From positions 248,001-312,000 of the forward strand of contig JAKLJL010000001.1 in the NCBI GenBank assembly GCA_023151185.1: a DNA stretch of 64,000 bases, read 5' to 3'. Shown piece after piece: positions 40,101 to 47,959 of this stretch. The DNA comes from Bacteroidota bacterium. Its GTDB lineage: Bacteria; Bacteroidota; JABWAT01. Position 1 is the stretch's first letter, and each line of letters begins with the position of its first letter. A model generated the notes under the pieces. That model ran no database searches and was not told the origin of the DNA. It worked only from the letters and a program-made list of their open reading frames with translations. The position numbers and the translations under genes are program-made.

Positions 40101-40990
40101 GATATGTTCTGTTTATTCTGTTTCTGGTTATTTTCCTTTCTGCCTGGATTAACTGGCTTTTAAAACCTCTCAAGATTATTGAAAATGCCTTTACCAGTAT
40201 CGGAAGGCAAAAGGATCCGGTTTTTGTTGAAGTCAGGGGAGTGCCCGAAATGGAGGAATTTGCCCGGTCATTCAATAAAATGGTTGGTGATCTGAACCGG
40301 TATAAAACCAGTCTTGCTTCGGCAGAACGGCAGCTCGCCTGGCAGGAGATGGCCAAGCAGGTTGCTCATGAAATCAAAAATCCGTTAAACCCGCTGAAAC
40401 TGAACACCCAGCTTCTGATCAGTCTGTTTCAAACCAAAAACCCCAAATTTGAGCAGGTTTTTGAGAAAATGTCGAAAACCATTTTAAACGAAATTGAAAC
40501 GATTGACAGGATCGCCAAAACATTTGCAACCTACTCACGAATGCCTGAACGAAACCCGGCACCATTGGATTTGTTCTATATTGCCGGGGAAACCGCCCGT
40601 TTATACCGGTCAGATGTGGTTGAAATCGAGTTGACTTCGGCTGGTGAACCGGGTATGGTTCTGGCAGATAAGGATGAGATGTCGCGGGTGTTTAATAATC
40701 TGATTAAAAATGCTGTTCAGGCTGGTAAAAAGGAATCTGCCAGGATCGAGATCAGTTTTACTTACCAACCAGGCTGGCTGAAAATCGCCGTTCTGGATTT
40801 TGGCAAAGGGATTCCGTCAAATCTAATAAAACAGGTCCTCGAACCCAATTTCAGCACGAAAACGGATGGAATGGGGCTGGGACTTTCGATTTGCCGAAAG
40901 GTGATCCAGGACATGCGGGGTGATTTGCAACTGTCGAGTCAGGAAGGGGAGTGGACCCGGGCAGAAATTCTGCTGCCGGTTATTTCCTGA
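37196..40990 (+). CDS. Large multi-pass NtrY-like sensor histidine kinase
   Basis: A 1264-residue kinase. A first membrane helix (about 10-29) is followed by an extracytoplasmic part to about 240, then about eight closely spaced helices (about 245-525), a second extracytoplasmic part (about 530-770), two helices, a third (about 850-960), a last helix at about 965-988, HAMP, HisKA and HATPase. The phospho-acceptor His1058 lies in MAKQVAHEIKNPLNPLKL, the NtrY-type H-box; NNLIKNAVQAG is the N box and GKGIPSNL and GLGLSICRKV the G boxes. It starts within the stop of the dehydrogenase gene. No response regulator lies nearby. The 3' end overlaps a convergent gene by 11 bases. Confidence 0.9.
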   Translation: MNSGNRRDYLLLAFGILVLTVLMTLAWSTSSDQENYSSEKFKQFLIILQNEFSSQTEEVEQTSRRIFGDSVLTSLIRDRKWEMVSTVLHQYPREFSLFVVSTKGKPLAWTGLTNDLLEQVKLLPYSRVPVPFQTQEAVYLIAQKSVFSPSKEEFRLVVFKVLGYSNLYYPSSAVPPSLAASLAGELSLKSVPLVSLSGDRQNVKHPVRLAAGVAGQDSVFFNFDLDQLNLALDNSLRTYRQMIHAGVYLAEFSVLLIVILLLFRLKSPRNLFFAQISAVYLVFCFLNSWLSLSSVFFPAEYSAPATYISRQTFGIFPDFISWLDFGLMGFGAALIILSFEFPKRKTRPGPGLFLTWIGLASFLISVSYLFITEIIGSLFLDGFVSGLPLDVSLWQPAFWLLVSFSGFFTLVHAGTWVIYKGFHISFLKKGGALIWSAGVLVSFLIYFGIQVIWNPNLADQIWFHSIIFGLMLLAFGYSVLKRLRWRHNVRSFFQYGLLLAQGFIPVFFLFLHLLDTRLDVLQKNYAVKLTNPNDGWFFYLTDETTELLKDRILQESVLTNPDGSQQGFAYSVWLQSTLSRERLDVRIRVYESELNLISEWRFGSLPPASFLQDSLATDSLKKSAPDVTDLRFQVRENGENQIGLIRTVAKIKSGTDSLLGFFILDVVKPKSRTEISQLGLLSAENEEFSTLHFSGVRYEKGTGSELMVLPLFPSRLDSTILRQIDWYGQAELLRTEENKLYRLFFYQNPKSPDEVWAVARMVNTPVWYWNQFSYYLLLLIFVLLGTYFLLQAVNWYKNGKLVFSFRERVFAGIITASLVPFWLLILFFQQSFQTHAVNTSKLLLENYYKGILPQVRDQLAEKPGKIQTGDQDYLLYKNGQVLFSTRPEWIKLNLMPDWSSDEFLPERSGSGAVSIRYQEYFLNDIRFIVGYYPVPAEGNDQIVLAIPNLLTKQQAEGEIDSARSYLVGGYVLFILFLVIFLSAWINWLLKPLKIIENAFTSIGRQKDPVFVEVRGVPEMEEFARSFNKMVGDLNRYKTSLASAERQLAWQEMAKQVAHEIKNPLNPLKLNTQLLISLFQTKNPKFEQVFEKMSKTILNEIETIDRIAKTFATYSRMPERNPAPLDLFYIAGETARLYRSDVVEIELTSAGEPGMVLADKDEMSRVFNNLIKNAVQAGKKESARIEISFTYQPGWLKIAVLDFGKGIPSNLIKQVLEPNFSTKTDGMGLGLSICRKVIQDMRGDLQLSSQEGEWTRAEILLPVIS

Positions 40991-42020
40991 CCTTCTTTTT
41001 GGGTGTTGGTTTTGCTGCCGGCTTTTTTACCTGCCTGGCCGGATCTGAATAATCTGCTTCCCTGAAATCCCTGAAATATCTGAACCGGTATCCTTTTTTA
41101 GTCAAAGCAGCAAGCCGGTCCTGAAGCTCCTGATCACCGGGAAATTCGGATGATACCAGATAAATCTGGTATTTCGATTTACCCTTTTGCTGAGAAAGAA
41201 CCAAATCGAGGTCTTTGGTTGATTTCAGAACGGACTCAGATGTCAATACCGATCTTGTTCTGAATTTGGGCTGCTTTTCAGGATCCGTCCTGACGGACCG
41301 GTCATTCATCAGGTAAACTGATGCGGCAGGGAAAATGACAGAAAGTTTGTTTTTTCTCTGAAGAATGTCTTTTTGGGCAAGGGCTGAACTGATCGTCAGT
41401 TTACCGTCACCTGCCGGTATCAGCATCCCGAAATCAATGGCATTTCCCGAGAGGTCTGCAGCCAGTTTCTGAGCAGAGGAAACCGGATCAGCCGGAAGCA
41501 GAACCGTTGCCTGAAGCACCTTTGACCGGATGATTCCCGGAATGTCAGTTTCCTCTTTTTCAGGTAGAACCAGAAGATAAATATCCGAGTTTTGCCGGGT
41601 GACTTTGTCTGTCAGTTCAAAAAGATAACTGGCAACAACCGACTTGCCGTCAAAAGCATGCAGCGAGACAATCTGGTCCTTCCGGTTATCATATCCTTCA
41701 AGCCGAAGCGGACTTTCAGCCGTCAGCACCTGGCTCATCTCAGTATGCAGGTCGGTAACCGGAAGGTCTTTTGGTGTTTTGATAACCCAGACCGGTCTTT
41801 TTATTCTTCTTCCGGCGGGTTCAGATTTTGAAATCCAGCCGTCCTCAATTCCATAATCAGAAAGTACTTTAACCAGAGACTGGTGATAGGAGGGGACCCA
41901 ACGTGTGCTGTCAAAATGGTATTCAGGGTGCTCCTGGTCCGGTTCAGAAAGAAAAAAAATGCTTCCTGAAATCGTTGTAACCACCGTCAGGATCAGGATA
42001 AAAACAAATCGAACAGCCAT
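40980..42020 (-). CDS. Membrane-anchored protein, possibly degenerate divergent polysaccharide deacetylase
   Basis: A 346-residue protein with one N-terminal membrane helix (about 4-24) and a soluble extracytoplasmic part; the tail is Lys/Pro-rich (PAAKPTPKKKVRK). I do not recognise it with confidence. The layout WVIKTPKDLPVTDLHTEM followed by ATVLLPADPVSSAQKLAADL and FGMLIPA is reminiscent of divergent polysaccharide deacetylases (fvlP...s...a......f.ihlPm), but the metal-binding residues of that family are not evident. It is convergent with the kinase gene (11-base overlap) and divergent from yggS across a palindrome-rich 57-base gap. Confidence 0.6.
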   Translation of the reverse strand: MAVRFVFILILTVVTTISGSIFFLSEPDQEHPEYHFDSTRWVPSYHQSLVKVLSDYGIEDGWISKSEPAGRRIKRPVWVIKTPKDLPVTDLHTEMSQVLTAESPLRLEGYDNRKDQIVSLHAFDGKSVVASYLFELTDKVTRQNSDIYLLVLPEKEETDIPGIIRSKVLQATVLLPADPVSSAQKLAADLSGNAIDFGMLIPAGDGKLTISSALAQKDILQRKNKLSVIFPAASVYLMNDRSVRTDPEKQPKFRTRSVLTSESVLKSTKDLDLVLSQQKGKSKYQIYLVSSEFPGDQELQDRLAALTKKGYRFRYFRDFREADYSDPARQVKKPAAKPTPKKKVRK

Positions 42021-42024
42021 ATTT

Positions 42025-42056
42025 TTTGATGTTTCCGCTTAAAATGATTAACTTTT
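42025..42056 (+). promoter_or_regulatory. Candidate Bacteroidota-type promoter of yggS
   Basis: TTTG at 42025-42028, 20-base spacer, TAACTTTT at 42049-42056 (seven of eight). The start would fall near 42062, inside the GCCTGATCAGGC palindrome. The first of these elements lies almost against the divergent start codon at 42020. Confidence 0.45.
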
Positions 42057-42070
42057 AAGCCTGATCAGGC
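42038..42070. repeat. Adjacent palindromes in the divergent yggS gap
   Basis: CTTAAAA (42038-42044) and TTTTAAG (42053-42059) form one inverted repeat, and the perfect 12-base palindrome GCCTGATCAGGC occupies 42059-42070, eight bases before the yggS ATG. The pair could be an operator, or a small hairpin in the yggS leader. Nothing similar was noticed at other starts in the window. Confidence 0.8.
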
Positions 42071-42077
42071 ATAAAAA

Positions 42078-42752
42078 ATGAGTATTTTCAGCAATTATCA
42101 GGAAGTCCGGGAAAAGATACAACGGCTTTGCGGTGAAATTGGCCGTGATCCGGCTGAAATATCTCTGGTCGCAGTTTCAAAAACCAGATCTGCAGATGAA
42201 ATCAGAGAATTATATGATGCCGGTGTCAGAGATTTTGGCGAGAACCGGGTGCAGGAGCTAACTGAAAAAGCGGTGGTTTTACCCACTGATATACGGTGGC
42301 ACCTGATTGGCCAGCTTCAGACCAACAAAGTCAGGCAGGTGATTCCGATAGCCTGGCTGATTCACTCTGTTGACCGGTTTTCACTGCTGGATGAGATTGA
42401 GAAACAATCTGCCCGGCAGGGAAAAAAGTCCCGGATTTTGCTCCAAATCCGGGTTGCCGAGGAAGAAACCAAAGCCGGATGCCCGCCGGATGAAATTGAG
42501 CAGTTGTACGAATACGCCTCGAGTCACCGCCATCTGGAACTGGCCGGATGCATGACAATGGCAAGTTTTACCGAGGACCGGCTGCAGATTGAAAGAGAAT
42601 TTCACCATTTTATTCACTCTGTCCCTGCCCGGATGAAAAAACAAAAAAACCTGATTCTTTCTGCAGGAATGTCAGGAGATTGGGAAACTGCAATCCGGGC
42701 AGGTGCAAACTTAGTCAGAATCGGAACGGCAATTTTTGGTGACAGAACCTAA
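42078..42752 (+). CDS. yggS: PLP homeostasis protein (YggS/PLPBP family)
   Basis: A 224-residue alanine-racemase-barrel protein that binds PLP but has no known enzyme activity; it maintains vitamin B6 and amino-acid balance. PLP Lys is in LVAVSKTRSADEI near residue 35, then GENRVQEL, WHLIGQLQTNK, SVDRFSLLDEI and MSGDWETAIRAGANLVRIGTAIFG, all standard. Start ATG 42078 lacks a clear Shine-Dalgarno and lies just downstream of the GCCTGATCAGGC palindrome. A DivIVA-like gene follows after 18 bases, the same neighbour order (yggS near divIVA) seen in many bacteria. Confidence 0.95.
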   Translation: MSIFSNYQEVREKIQRLCGEIGRDPAEISLVAVSKTRSADEIRELYDAGVRDFGENRVQELTEKAVVLPTDIRWHLIGQLQTNKVRQVIPIAWLIHSVDRFSLLDEIEKQSARQGKKSRILLQIRVAEEETKAGCPPDEIEQLYEYASSHRHLELAGCMTMASFTEDRLQIEREFHHFIHSVPARMKKQKNLILSAGMSGDWETAIRAGANLVRIGTAIFGDRT

Positions 42753-42770
42753 TTTTAACACGGAAGTTAT

Positions 42771-43520
42771 ATGAAATTATCAGCACTGGATATAAAAAAG
42801 CAGGATTTCAAGAAAGCAATGCGGGGGTATGAACCTGCCGAAGTCAGGGCTTTTCTGGATATTGTTTCCTCCCAGTGGGAATCTGTCATGACCGAAAACC
42901 GTGAACAGGCCCTCCGGCTTGCAGAATTGGAAACCCAGTTAAAAGATTACCGGCAGGTCGAGAAAGTTCTGCACCAAACCATGCTGAATGCCGAGGAAAC
43001 CAGCCGCCAGACAATTGAAAATGCAAGGCAGCAATCCCAGAATATGATAAAAGAAGCCGAAATAAAAGGCCTTTCCATTATTGAAGCTGCCAAACGGGAT
43101 GTGGCTGACCTGCGGCAGCAGATTCAGATCCTGAAATCCCACAGAATGGACCTGATCAACCGGTTGAAGGGAATGGTTGAACTGCTTGATAAAAACGTGA
43201 AGGAATTTGAACTGCAGCATTCTGCCCCCCAGTCGCTTGAAGTTACCGAAACCCCGGATCCTGTACCGGCAATCCGGCAGCAACCGGCAGAACCGGCACA
43301 GGTTACCATTTTTCCGAAAGAAAAGGACAATCCGGTTCAGTTTGAACAGGTTGGCCTGGCTGAACCCGGTCCGGTTTTTCAGGAACCGGCCAAGACCACC
43401 TTTGTCCCGGTTGCCCAGGAATTGACACCTGCACCGGCCAGACAGGAAGAGAAGTCTGTCCCTGTCAGTCCGACAAAAGAGAAAATCAACCTGGATCATA
43501 TTTTAAATCAGTTAGACTGA
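42771..43520 (+). CDS. DivIVA-like coiled-coil protein
   Basis: A 249-residue protein. The N-terminal DivIVA lipid-binding domain is recognisable: LSALDIKKQDFKKAMRGYEPAEVRAFLDIV, residues 3-32, then a long coiled coil to about 145 rich in Glu, Gln and Arg, then a Pro/Gln/Glu-rich disordered region (about 150-235) and a short end HILNQLD. DivIVA proteins gather at curved membranes, poles or septa and recruit partners. In Gram-negative bacteria the role is poorly known. It sits between yggS and a nucleoside phosphorylase with two bases to the latter. Confidence 0.85.
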   Translation: MKLSALDIKKQDFKKAMRGYEPAEVRAFLDIVSSQWESVMTENREQALRLAELETQLKDYRQVEKVLHQTMLNAEETSRQTIENARQQSQNMIKEAEIKGLSIIEAAKRDVADLRQQIQILKSHRMDLINRLKGMVELLDKNVKEFELQHSAPQSLEVTETPDPVPAIRQQPAEPAQVTIFPKEKDNPVQFEQVGLAEPGPVFQEPAKTTFVPVAQELTPAPARQEEKSVPVSPTKEKINLDHILNQLD

Positions 43521-43522
43521 CC

Positions 43523-44347
43523 ATGGACGGCTTATTTTCAAAAATCCGGACTGCTGCTGAGTTTATCAGAACCCGGACGGAACTCAGACCTTCAACCGGA
43601 ATTATTCTGGGTACCGGCCTCAGCGGATTGGCACGGGAAATGGACATCGTCTGTGAAATTGAATATGGAGAGATTCCCTTTTTCGTAAGGTCAACTGTTG
43701 AATCGCATCAGGGAAAGCTGATTTTCGGACAAATAGGTGGTAAACCGGTCGTAGCCATGAAGGGCCGTTTCCATTACTATGAAGGCTATACCCTCCAGCA
43801 GATAACCTTTCCGGTCAGGGTAATGAAAGCCCTGGGAGTTGAAACCCTGCTGATTTCGAATGCAGCCGGATGCCTGAATCCGCTTTGGAAAAAAGGGGAT
43901 TTGATGGTGATTTCGGATCACATCAATCTTCTTGGTGACAATCCGCTTATTGGTCGGAATGATGACCGCCTGGGACCCCGGTTCCCCGATATGAGTGACG
44001 CCTACTCAAAAGACCTCATTCAGTTGGCTGAATCTGTGGCGCTTGATCAAAAAATCCAGATCAGAAAAGGGGTTTATGCTGCAATGACAGGCCCTTGTCT
44101 CGAAACAGCATCTGAATACCGGTTGCTCAGGGCAATTGGTGCAGATGCAATCGGGATGTCGACGGTGCCTGAAGCCATTGTTGCCAGCCATCAGGGAACC
44201 CGTGTGTTCGGGATCTCTATCCTGACGGATGATTGTTTCCCGGATGTTTTAAAACCGGTTGCCCTTTCAGAAATCCTGGAAGTTGCCGGGCATGCAGAGC
44301 CTCTGATGACAAAACTCATGGCCGGAATTATTTCGAAATTAACCTGA
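43523..44347 (+). CDS. Purine nucleoside phosphorylase (trimeric class)
   Basis: A 274-residue enzyme of the PNP/MTAP family that splits purine nucleosides with phosphate. IILGTGLSGLAREM is the phosphate loop, STVESHQGKLIFG and KGRFHYYEGYT follow, LISNAAGCLNPLWKKGDLM holds the base-site Asn, and AAMTGPCLETASEYR and DAIGMSTVPEAIVA the phosphate/ribose sites. In human PNP the base contact Asn243 sits in LITNK; the matching segment here is ILTDD with Asp236. That change in the human enzyme is known to raise activity on adenosine, so specificity may be broader than inosine/guanosine. It follows the DivIVA-like gene after two bases. Confidence 0.92.
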   Translation: MDGLFSKIRTAAEFIRTRTELRPSTGIILGTGLSGLAREMDIVCEIEYGEIPFFVRSTVESHQGKLIFGQIGGKPVVAMKGRFHYYEGYTLQQITFPVRVMKALGVETLLISNAAGCLNPLWKKGDLMVISDHINLLGDNPLIGRNDDRLGPRFPDMSDAYSKDLIQLAESVALDQKIQIRKGVYAAMTGPCLETASEYRLLRAIGADAIGMSTVPEAIVASHQGTRVFGISILTDDCFPDVLKPVALSEILEVAGHAEPLMTKLMAGIISKLT

Positions 44348-44475
44348 CTTTCCGAGAAGGTGTAAATTTCTGAACCTGCAGGATCTGCCGGTTTTGGGGT
44401 AGTGGCTTGACCGGAGTCACCCGTTTCAGTGGTATATTGGCTTTTAATTTCTTTTTCTCCTAATTTTACCGGTCT
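44348..44475. other. Intergenic region upstream of the sugar transferase gene
   Basis: 128 bases. TTG at 44407-44409 and TATATTGG at 44433-44440 resemble a promoter, but the spacer is 23 bases, longer than usual. No hairpin terminator for the phosphorylase gene is clear. Confidence 0.4.
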
Positions 44476-45888
44476 ATGAACCGATACCTCGTTTCTCAAT
44501 CACTCCGGATCCGATTTCTGGTCGATATTTTTTTCCTGGTGATTGCCTTCAGTGTTGCTCATTACCTTCGGTATTCCCACTTCCCAACATTGATTGAACG
44601 GGATCCCTACAGCCTTTTTTATCTTTTTCTGGTTTTCCTCTGGATTACAATTTCATTGATGTTTCCTGTCTATCATGAGCAAAGGGGACATTCTATTACC
44701 AATTCAGTGACAGAATTCCTGAAGTATGTTGCCATTTATGTCAGCTTTATTGCCCTTTCGATTGTCATTGCCCGCTGGACTTTCGTCAGCCGCCGTACTC
44801 TTATCTACTTCATCTCAATATTTCTTTTTTCCGGAATCAGTTTCAGGGTTATCTACAAATTATATGTCTATTACATCCGGGCAAAGGGAGATAACATCAA
44901 GAATCTGCTGGTAGTGGGGGCCGGTCCGGTTGCGGCAGTCATTGAAAGTAAAGTTCTGACCCGACCGGAAATGGGGTATAAAATTTCCGGATATTTAAAG
45001 GATGAGGCTGAAGACAGTGTTGTCAGGAAACCCCATAAAATTTGCGGTAAGGTCTCTGATCTTGAGACAATTCTGAAAACAACCGAAGTCAGAGAGGTTG
45101 CAATAGCACTTTCAGGAGCAAACCGGCAGCAGATACTTGAAGCTGTTTCGGTATGTGACCGGTTCGGTATCAGGTGCTGGATTGTTCCCGATTTTTTTGC
45201 ACTCACCTCCAAAGGGGCCGTTCTGGATTCCTTTGATGGAATTCCGATTCTTAAAGTCCGGGCGGAACCGCTTCAATCTGTCATGAACCGGTTTTACAAA
45301 CGCCTTTTCGATCTGTTTGTTGCCTTATTTACTTTGATAACCCTCATGCCGGTTCTGATGCTGGTTATCTGGGTTGCAAACCGGTTTTATTCGCCGGGCC
45401 CGTTATTTTTCAGACAACCCCGGAACGGGATGAACGGGAATGTATTTCTCTGCTACAAATTCAGAAGTATGAATGTTCAGCAGTGCGATGAAAACCCCAC
45501 TGAATTTAAACAGGCCACTAAAAATGATCCCCGGATTTCCAAAGTTGGCGCCATACTCAGAAAAACGAACCTGGATGAATTCCCTCAGGTGATCAATGTA
45601 CTTCTTGGTGAAATGAGCATTGTCGGGCCAAGACCTCACCCTGTTGAATTGAATAACCAGTGGGTGGAAGAAATATCCAAATATTCGATCCGTCATTTTG
45701 TAAAACCCGGCCTGACTGGCTGGGCTCAGGTAAACGGTTACCGGGGTGAGACCGAGACCAAGCGGAAAATGGTGAAGCGGATTCAATATGACGTCTGGTA
45801 CATCGAAAACTGGACCTTTGGTCTGGATTTAAAAATTATTCTGTACACGGCCCTTAAGATGGTTCGTGGAGATAAAACTGCCTATTAA
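44476..45888 (+). CDS. Polyprenyl-phosphate sugar-1-phosphate transferase (WcaJ/WbaP type)
   Basis: A 470-residue membrane enzyme that starts a surface polysaccharide by moving a hexose-1-phosphate onto undecaprenyl phosphate. About four to five N-terminal helices (residues 12-130) lead to a Rossmann-like domain (NLLVVGAGPVAAVIESKV). The catalytic bacterial sugar transferase domain (about 268-470) has one reentrant helix (LFDLFVALFTLITLMPVLMLVI), GPLFFRQPRNGMNG, CYKFRSM, LRKTNLDEFPQVINVLLGEMSIVGPRPHP and GLTGWAQVNGYRGET. Donor could be UDP-glucose or UDP-galactose. gmd and fcl follow 15 bases later, so GDP-fucose probably ends in the same glycan. Confidence 0.93.
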   Translation: MNRYLVSQSLRIRFLVDIFFLVIAFSVAHYLRYSHFPTLIERDPYSLFYLFLVFLWITISLMFPVYHEQRGHSITNSVTEFLKYVAIYVSFIALSIVIARWTFVSRRTLIYFISIFLFSGISFRVIYKLYVYYIRAKGDNIKNLLVVGAGPVAAVIESKVLTRPEMGYKISGYLKDEAEDSVVRKPHKICGKVSDLETILKTTEVREVAIALSGANRQQILEAVSVCDRFGIRCWIVPDFFALTSKGAVLDSFDGIPILKVRAEPLQSVMNRFYKRLFDLFVALFTLITLMPVLMLVIWVANRFYSPGPLFFRQPRNGMNGNVFLCYKFRSMNVQQCDENPTEFKQATKNDPRISKVGAILRKTNLDEFPQVINVLLGEMSIVGPRPHPVELNNQWVEEISKYSIRHFVKPGLTGWAQVNGYRGETETKRKMVKRIQYDVWYIENWTFGLDLKIILYTALKMVRGDKTAY

Positions 45889-45903
45889 CATCAAAGAGAA
45901 AAA

Positions 45904-46911
45904 ATGAAAAAAGCACTTATTACCGGAATTACCGGGCAGGATGGATCCTACCTTGCAGAACTTCTGCTTGAAAAAGGGTACGAAGTTCACGGTGTGATCC
46001 GCAGAGCCTCGACTTTCAACACCGGGCGGATTGACCACCTCTATAAGGACCCTCACGTGAATAACGTCAGGATGTTTCTGCATTATGGTGACATTGCCGA
46101 TTCAGCCAACATGATCAAGCTGATTCATGACATTCAGCCGGATGAGATTTATCATCTCGCTGCCCAGTCGCATGTCAGAGTTTCTTTTGATATCCCTGAA
46201 TATACCGGTGATGTAACCGGAATCGGAACTGCCCGGATTCTGGAAGCCATCCGGATGACCGGGTGCAAATCCAGATTTTACCAGGCTTCCAGTTCTGAAA
46301 TGTACGGTCTTGTTCAGGAAGTTCCGCAAAAGGAAACCACTCCGTTTTATCCCAGAAGTCCGTATGGTGCTGCCAAGGTTTACGCCTACTGGCTTACGGT
46401 TAATTACCGTGAATCCTACAACATGTTTGCAACCAACGGTATTCTGTTTAATCACGAATCACCACGCCGCGGTGAGACCTTTGTTACCCGGAAAGTAACC
46501 CGTGCAGTGGCCCAGATTCTTGCCGGCATGCAGGATAAACTGTACATGGGAAATCTGGATGCCAAGCGGGATTGGGGATTTGCAAAGGAATATGTCGAAG
46601 CCATGTATCTCATGCTTCAGCAGGAAAAAGCAGATGATTATGTAATTGCAACCGGCGAAACCCACACCGTCAGAGAATTTCTGGAAGAAGCTTTTGGATA
46701 TGTCGGACGTGATTACCGGGACTATGTTGAAATTGATCCGGTTTATTACCGTCCGGCAGAAGTTGACCTGCTGATCGGGGATGCCACCAAAGCAGAAAAA
46801 GAACTCAAGTGGAAGCCGAAAACGACTTTCAGGGATCTGGTCAGAATCATGGTTGATGCTGATATTGAAGCACTCGAAAAGCAACACAAAATCAAAATTG
46901 CCCGGGCATGA
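45904..46911 (+). CDS. gmd: GDP-mannose 4,6-dehydratase
   Basis: A 335-residue short-chain dehydrogenase converting GDP-mannose to GDP-4-keto-6-deoxymannose. [23 protein letters not shown] is the NADP site, [15 protein letters not shown] and [12 protein letters not shown]-type [16 protein letters not shown] follow, the catalytic Thr/Ser and Glu are in [11 protein letters not shown], and [19 protein letters not shown] holds the Tyr-x3-Lys pair. [20 protein letters not shown] is the GMD signature. fcl begins within its stop codon, so the two steps of GDP-fucose synthesis are coupled. Supply of GDP-mannose comes from manC 6.5 kb downstream. Confidence 0.97.
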   Translation: MKKALITGITGQDGSYLAELLLEKGYEVHGVIRRASTFNTGRIDHLYKDPHVNNVRMFLHYGDIADSANMIKLIHDIQPDEIYHLAAQSHVRVSFDIPEYTGDVTGIGTARILEAIRMTGCKSRFYQASSSEMYGLVQEVPQKETTPFYPRSPYGAAKVYAYWLTVNYRESYNMFATNGILFNHESPRRGETFVTRKVTRAVAQILAGMQDKLYMGNLDAKRDWGFAKEYVEAMYLMLQQEKADDYVIATGETHTVREFLEEAFGYVGRDYRDYVEIDPVYYRPAEVDLLIGDATKAEKELKWKPKTTFRDLVRIMVDADIEALEKQHKIKIARA

Positions 46912-47849
46912 TGAAACCTGACTCGAAAATATTTGTTGCCGGTCACCGGGGATTAGTCGGTTCTGCCATAGTCAGAAAACTGCAATCGTCAGGATTTACC
47001 ACTATTCTTACAAAAACCAGAGCAGAACTGGATTTAACCAGTTACTCTGATGTCATGGCCTTTTTCAGCACCGAAAAACCTGAGTTTGTGTTTTTGGCAG
47101 CGGCAAAAGTAGGCGGTATCCAGGCAAATAATATCTACCGGGCCGACTTTTTGCTCGAAAACCTGAAAATTCAGAATAATGTCATTGAAGCCGCATGGAA
47201 ACATCAGGTTAAAAAACTGATGTTCCTTGGTAGTTCCTGCATCTATCCAAAACTGGCACCCCAGCCTTTGAAGGAAGAGTATCTGCTGACAGGCTTGCTT
47301 GAGCCGACCAATGAACCCTATGCAATTGCAAAAATTGCCGGGATCAAACTCTGTGAAAGCTTTAACCGGCAGTATGGGACCGATTTTATTTCTGTTATGC
47401 CGACCAATCTGTACGGTCCCAATGACAATTTTGATCTGAATTCTTCACATGTTATGCCGGCTTTGATCCGGAAATTTGTTTCGGCCAGAGAAAACAACGA
47501 GTCAACGGTTACGGTTTGGGGATCGGGTACCCCAATGCGGGAATTTCTGTATTCTGATGATATGGCTGATGCCTGTGTGTTTCTGATGCAGAGATATTCA
47601 GGGAATGAATTTTTTAATATCGGAACCGGCCAAGATGTAACGATCAGAGAATTGGCGGAAACCATTCAAAAAATCACTGGTTTTCAGGGAGAGTTGGTTT
47701 TTGACAAAACCAAACCGGATGGAACACCCCGGAAACTGATGGACGTTTCCCGTTTGAAAGCCCTGGGTTGGTCTCCTTCAGTCCCTCTGGAAGAAGGGAT
47801 CCGGCTGGCAGTTAACTGGTATCTTCAGAATCAAGCCCGGTTTAAATAA
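46908..47849 (+). CDS. fcl: GDP-L-fucose synthase
   Basis: A 313-residue epimerase/reductase making GDP-L-fucose. [19 protein letters not shown] is the NADP site, [20 protein letters not shown] the family block, [24 protein letters not shown] holds the catalytic Ser, and [21 protein letters not shown] the Tyr-x3-Lys. [20 protein letters not shown] is a signature of this enzyme. ATG overlaps the gmd stop. A hairpin terminator follows, closing the unit that starts with the sugar transferase. Confidence 0.97.
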   Translation: MMKPDSKIFVAGHRGLVGSAIVRKLQSSGFTTILTKTRAELDLTSYSDVMAFFSTEKPEFVFLAAAKVGGIQANNIYRADFLLENLKIQNNVIEAAWKHQVKKLMFLGSSCIYPKLAPQPLKEEYLLTGLLEPTNEPYAIAKIAGIKLCESFNRQYGTDFISVMPTNLYGPNDNFDLNSSHVMPALIRKFVSARENNESTVTVWGSGTPMREFLYSDDMADACVFLMQRYSGNEFFNIGTGQDVTIRELAETIQKITGFQGELVFDKTKPDGTPRKLMDVSRLKALGWSPSVPLEEGIRLAVNWYLQNQARFK

Positions 47850-47883
47850 AAAAATGGGATCCTGTCGGGGTTCCCATTTTTTG
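47847..47883 (+). terminator. Terminator after fcl
   Basis: AAAAATGGGA (about 47850-47859) pairs with TCCCATTTTT (from 47872), followed by further T. It overlaps the end of the fcl stop codon. Confidence 0.85.
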
Positions 47884-47959
47884 CCCCGTCACCAAATGGG
47901 TGCCGGTGCTGAATTCCCCTGCGCCGCCCAAGAAATTTTTTAGTCCCCGTCAGTGTTGA

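Noticed and set aside
42939-43499. Leftward open frame of 186 codons over the DivIVA-like gene
   Set aside because: Mirror of the coiled-coil gene, Phe/Leu-rich because of the Gln/Glu-rich sense strand.
44407-44440. Promoter pair upstream of the sugar transferase (TTG and TATATTGG)
   Set aside because: The spacer is 23 bases, outside the 19-21 base range of the other candidates, so it is noted only in the gap entry.
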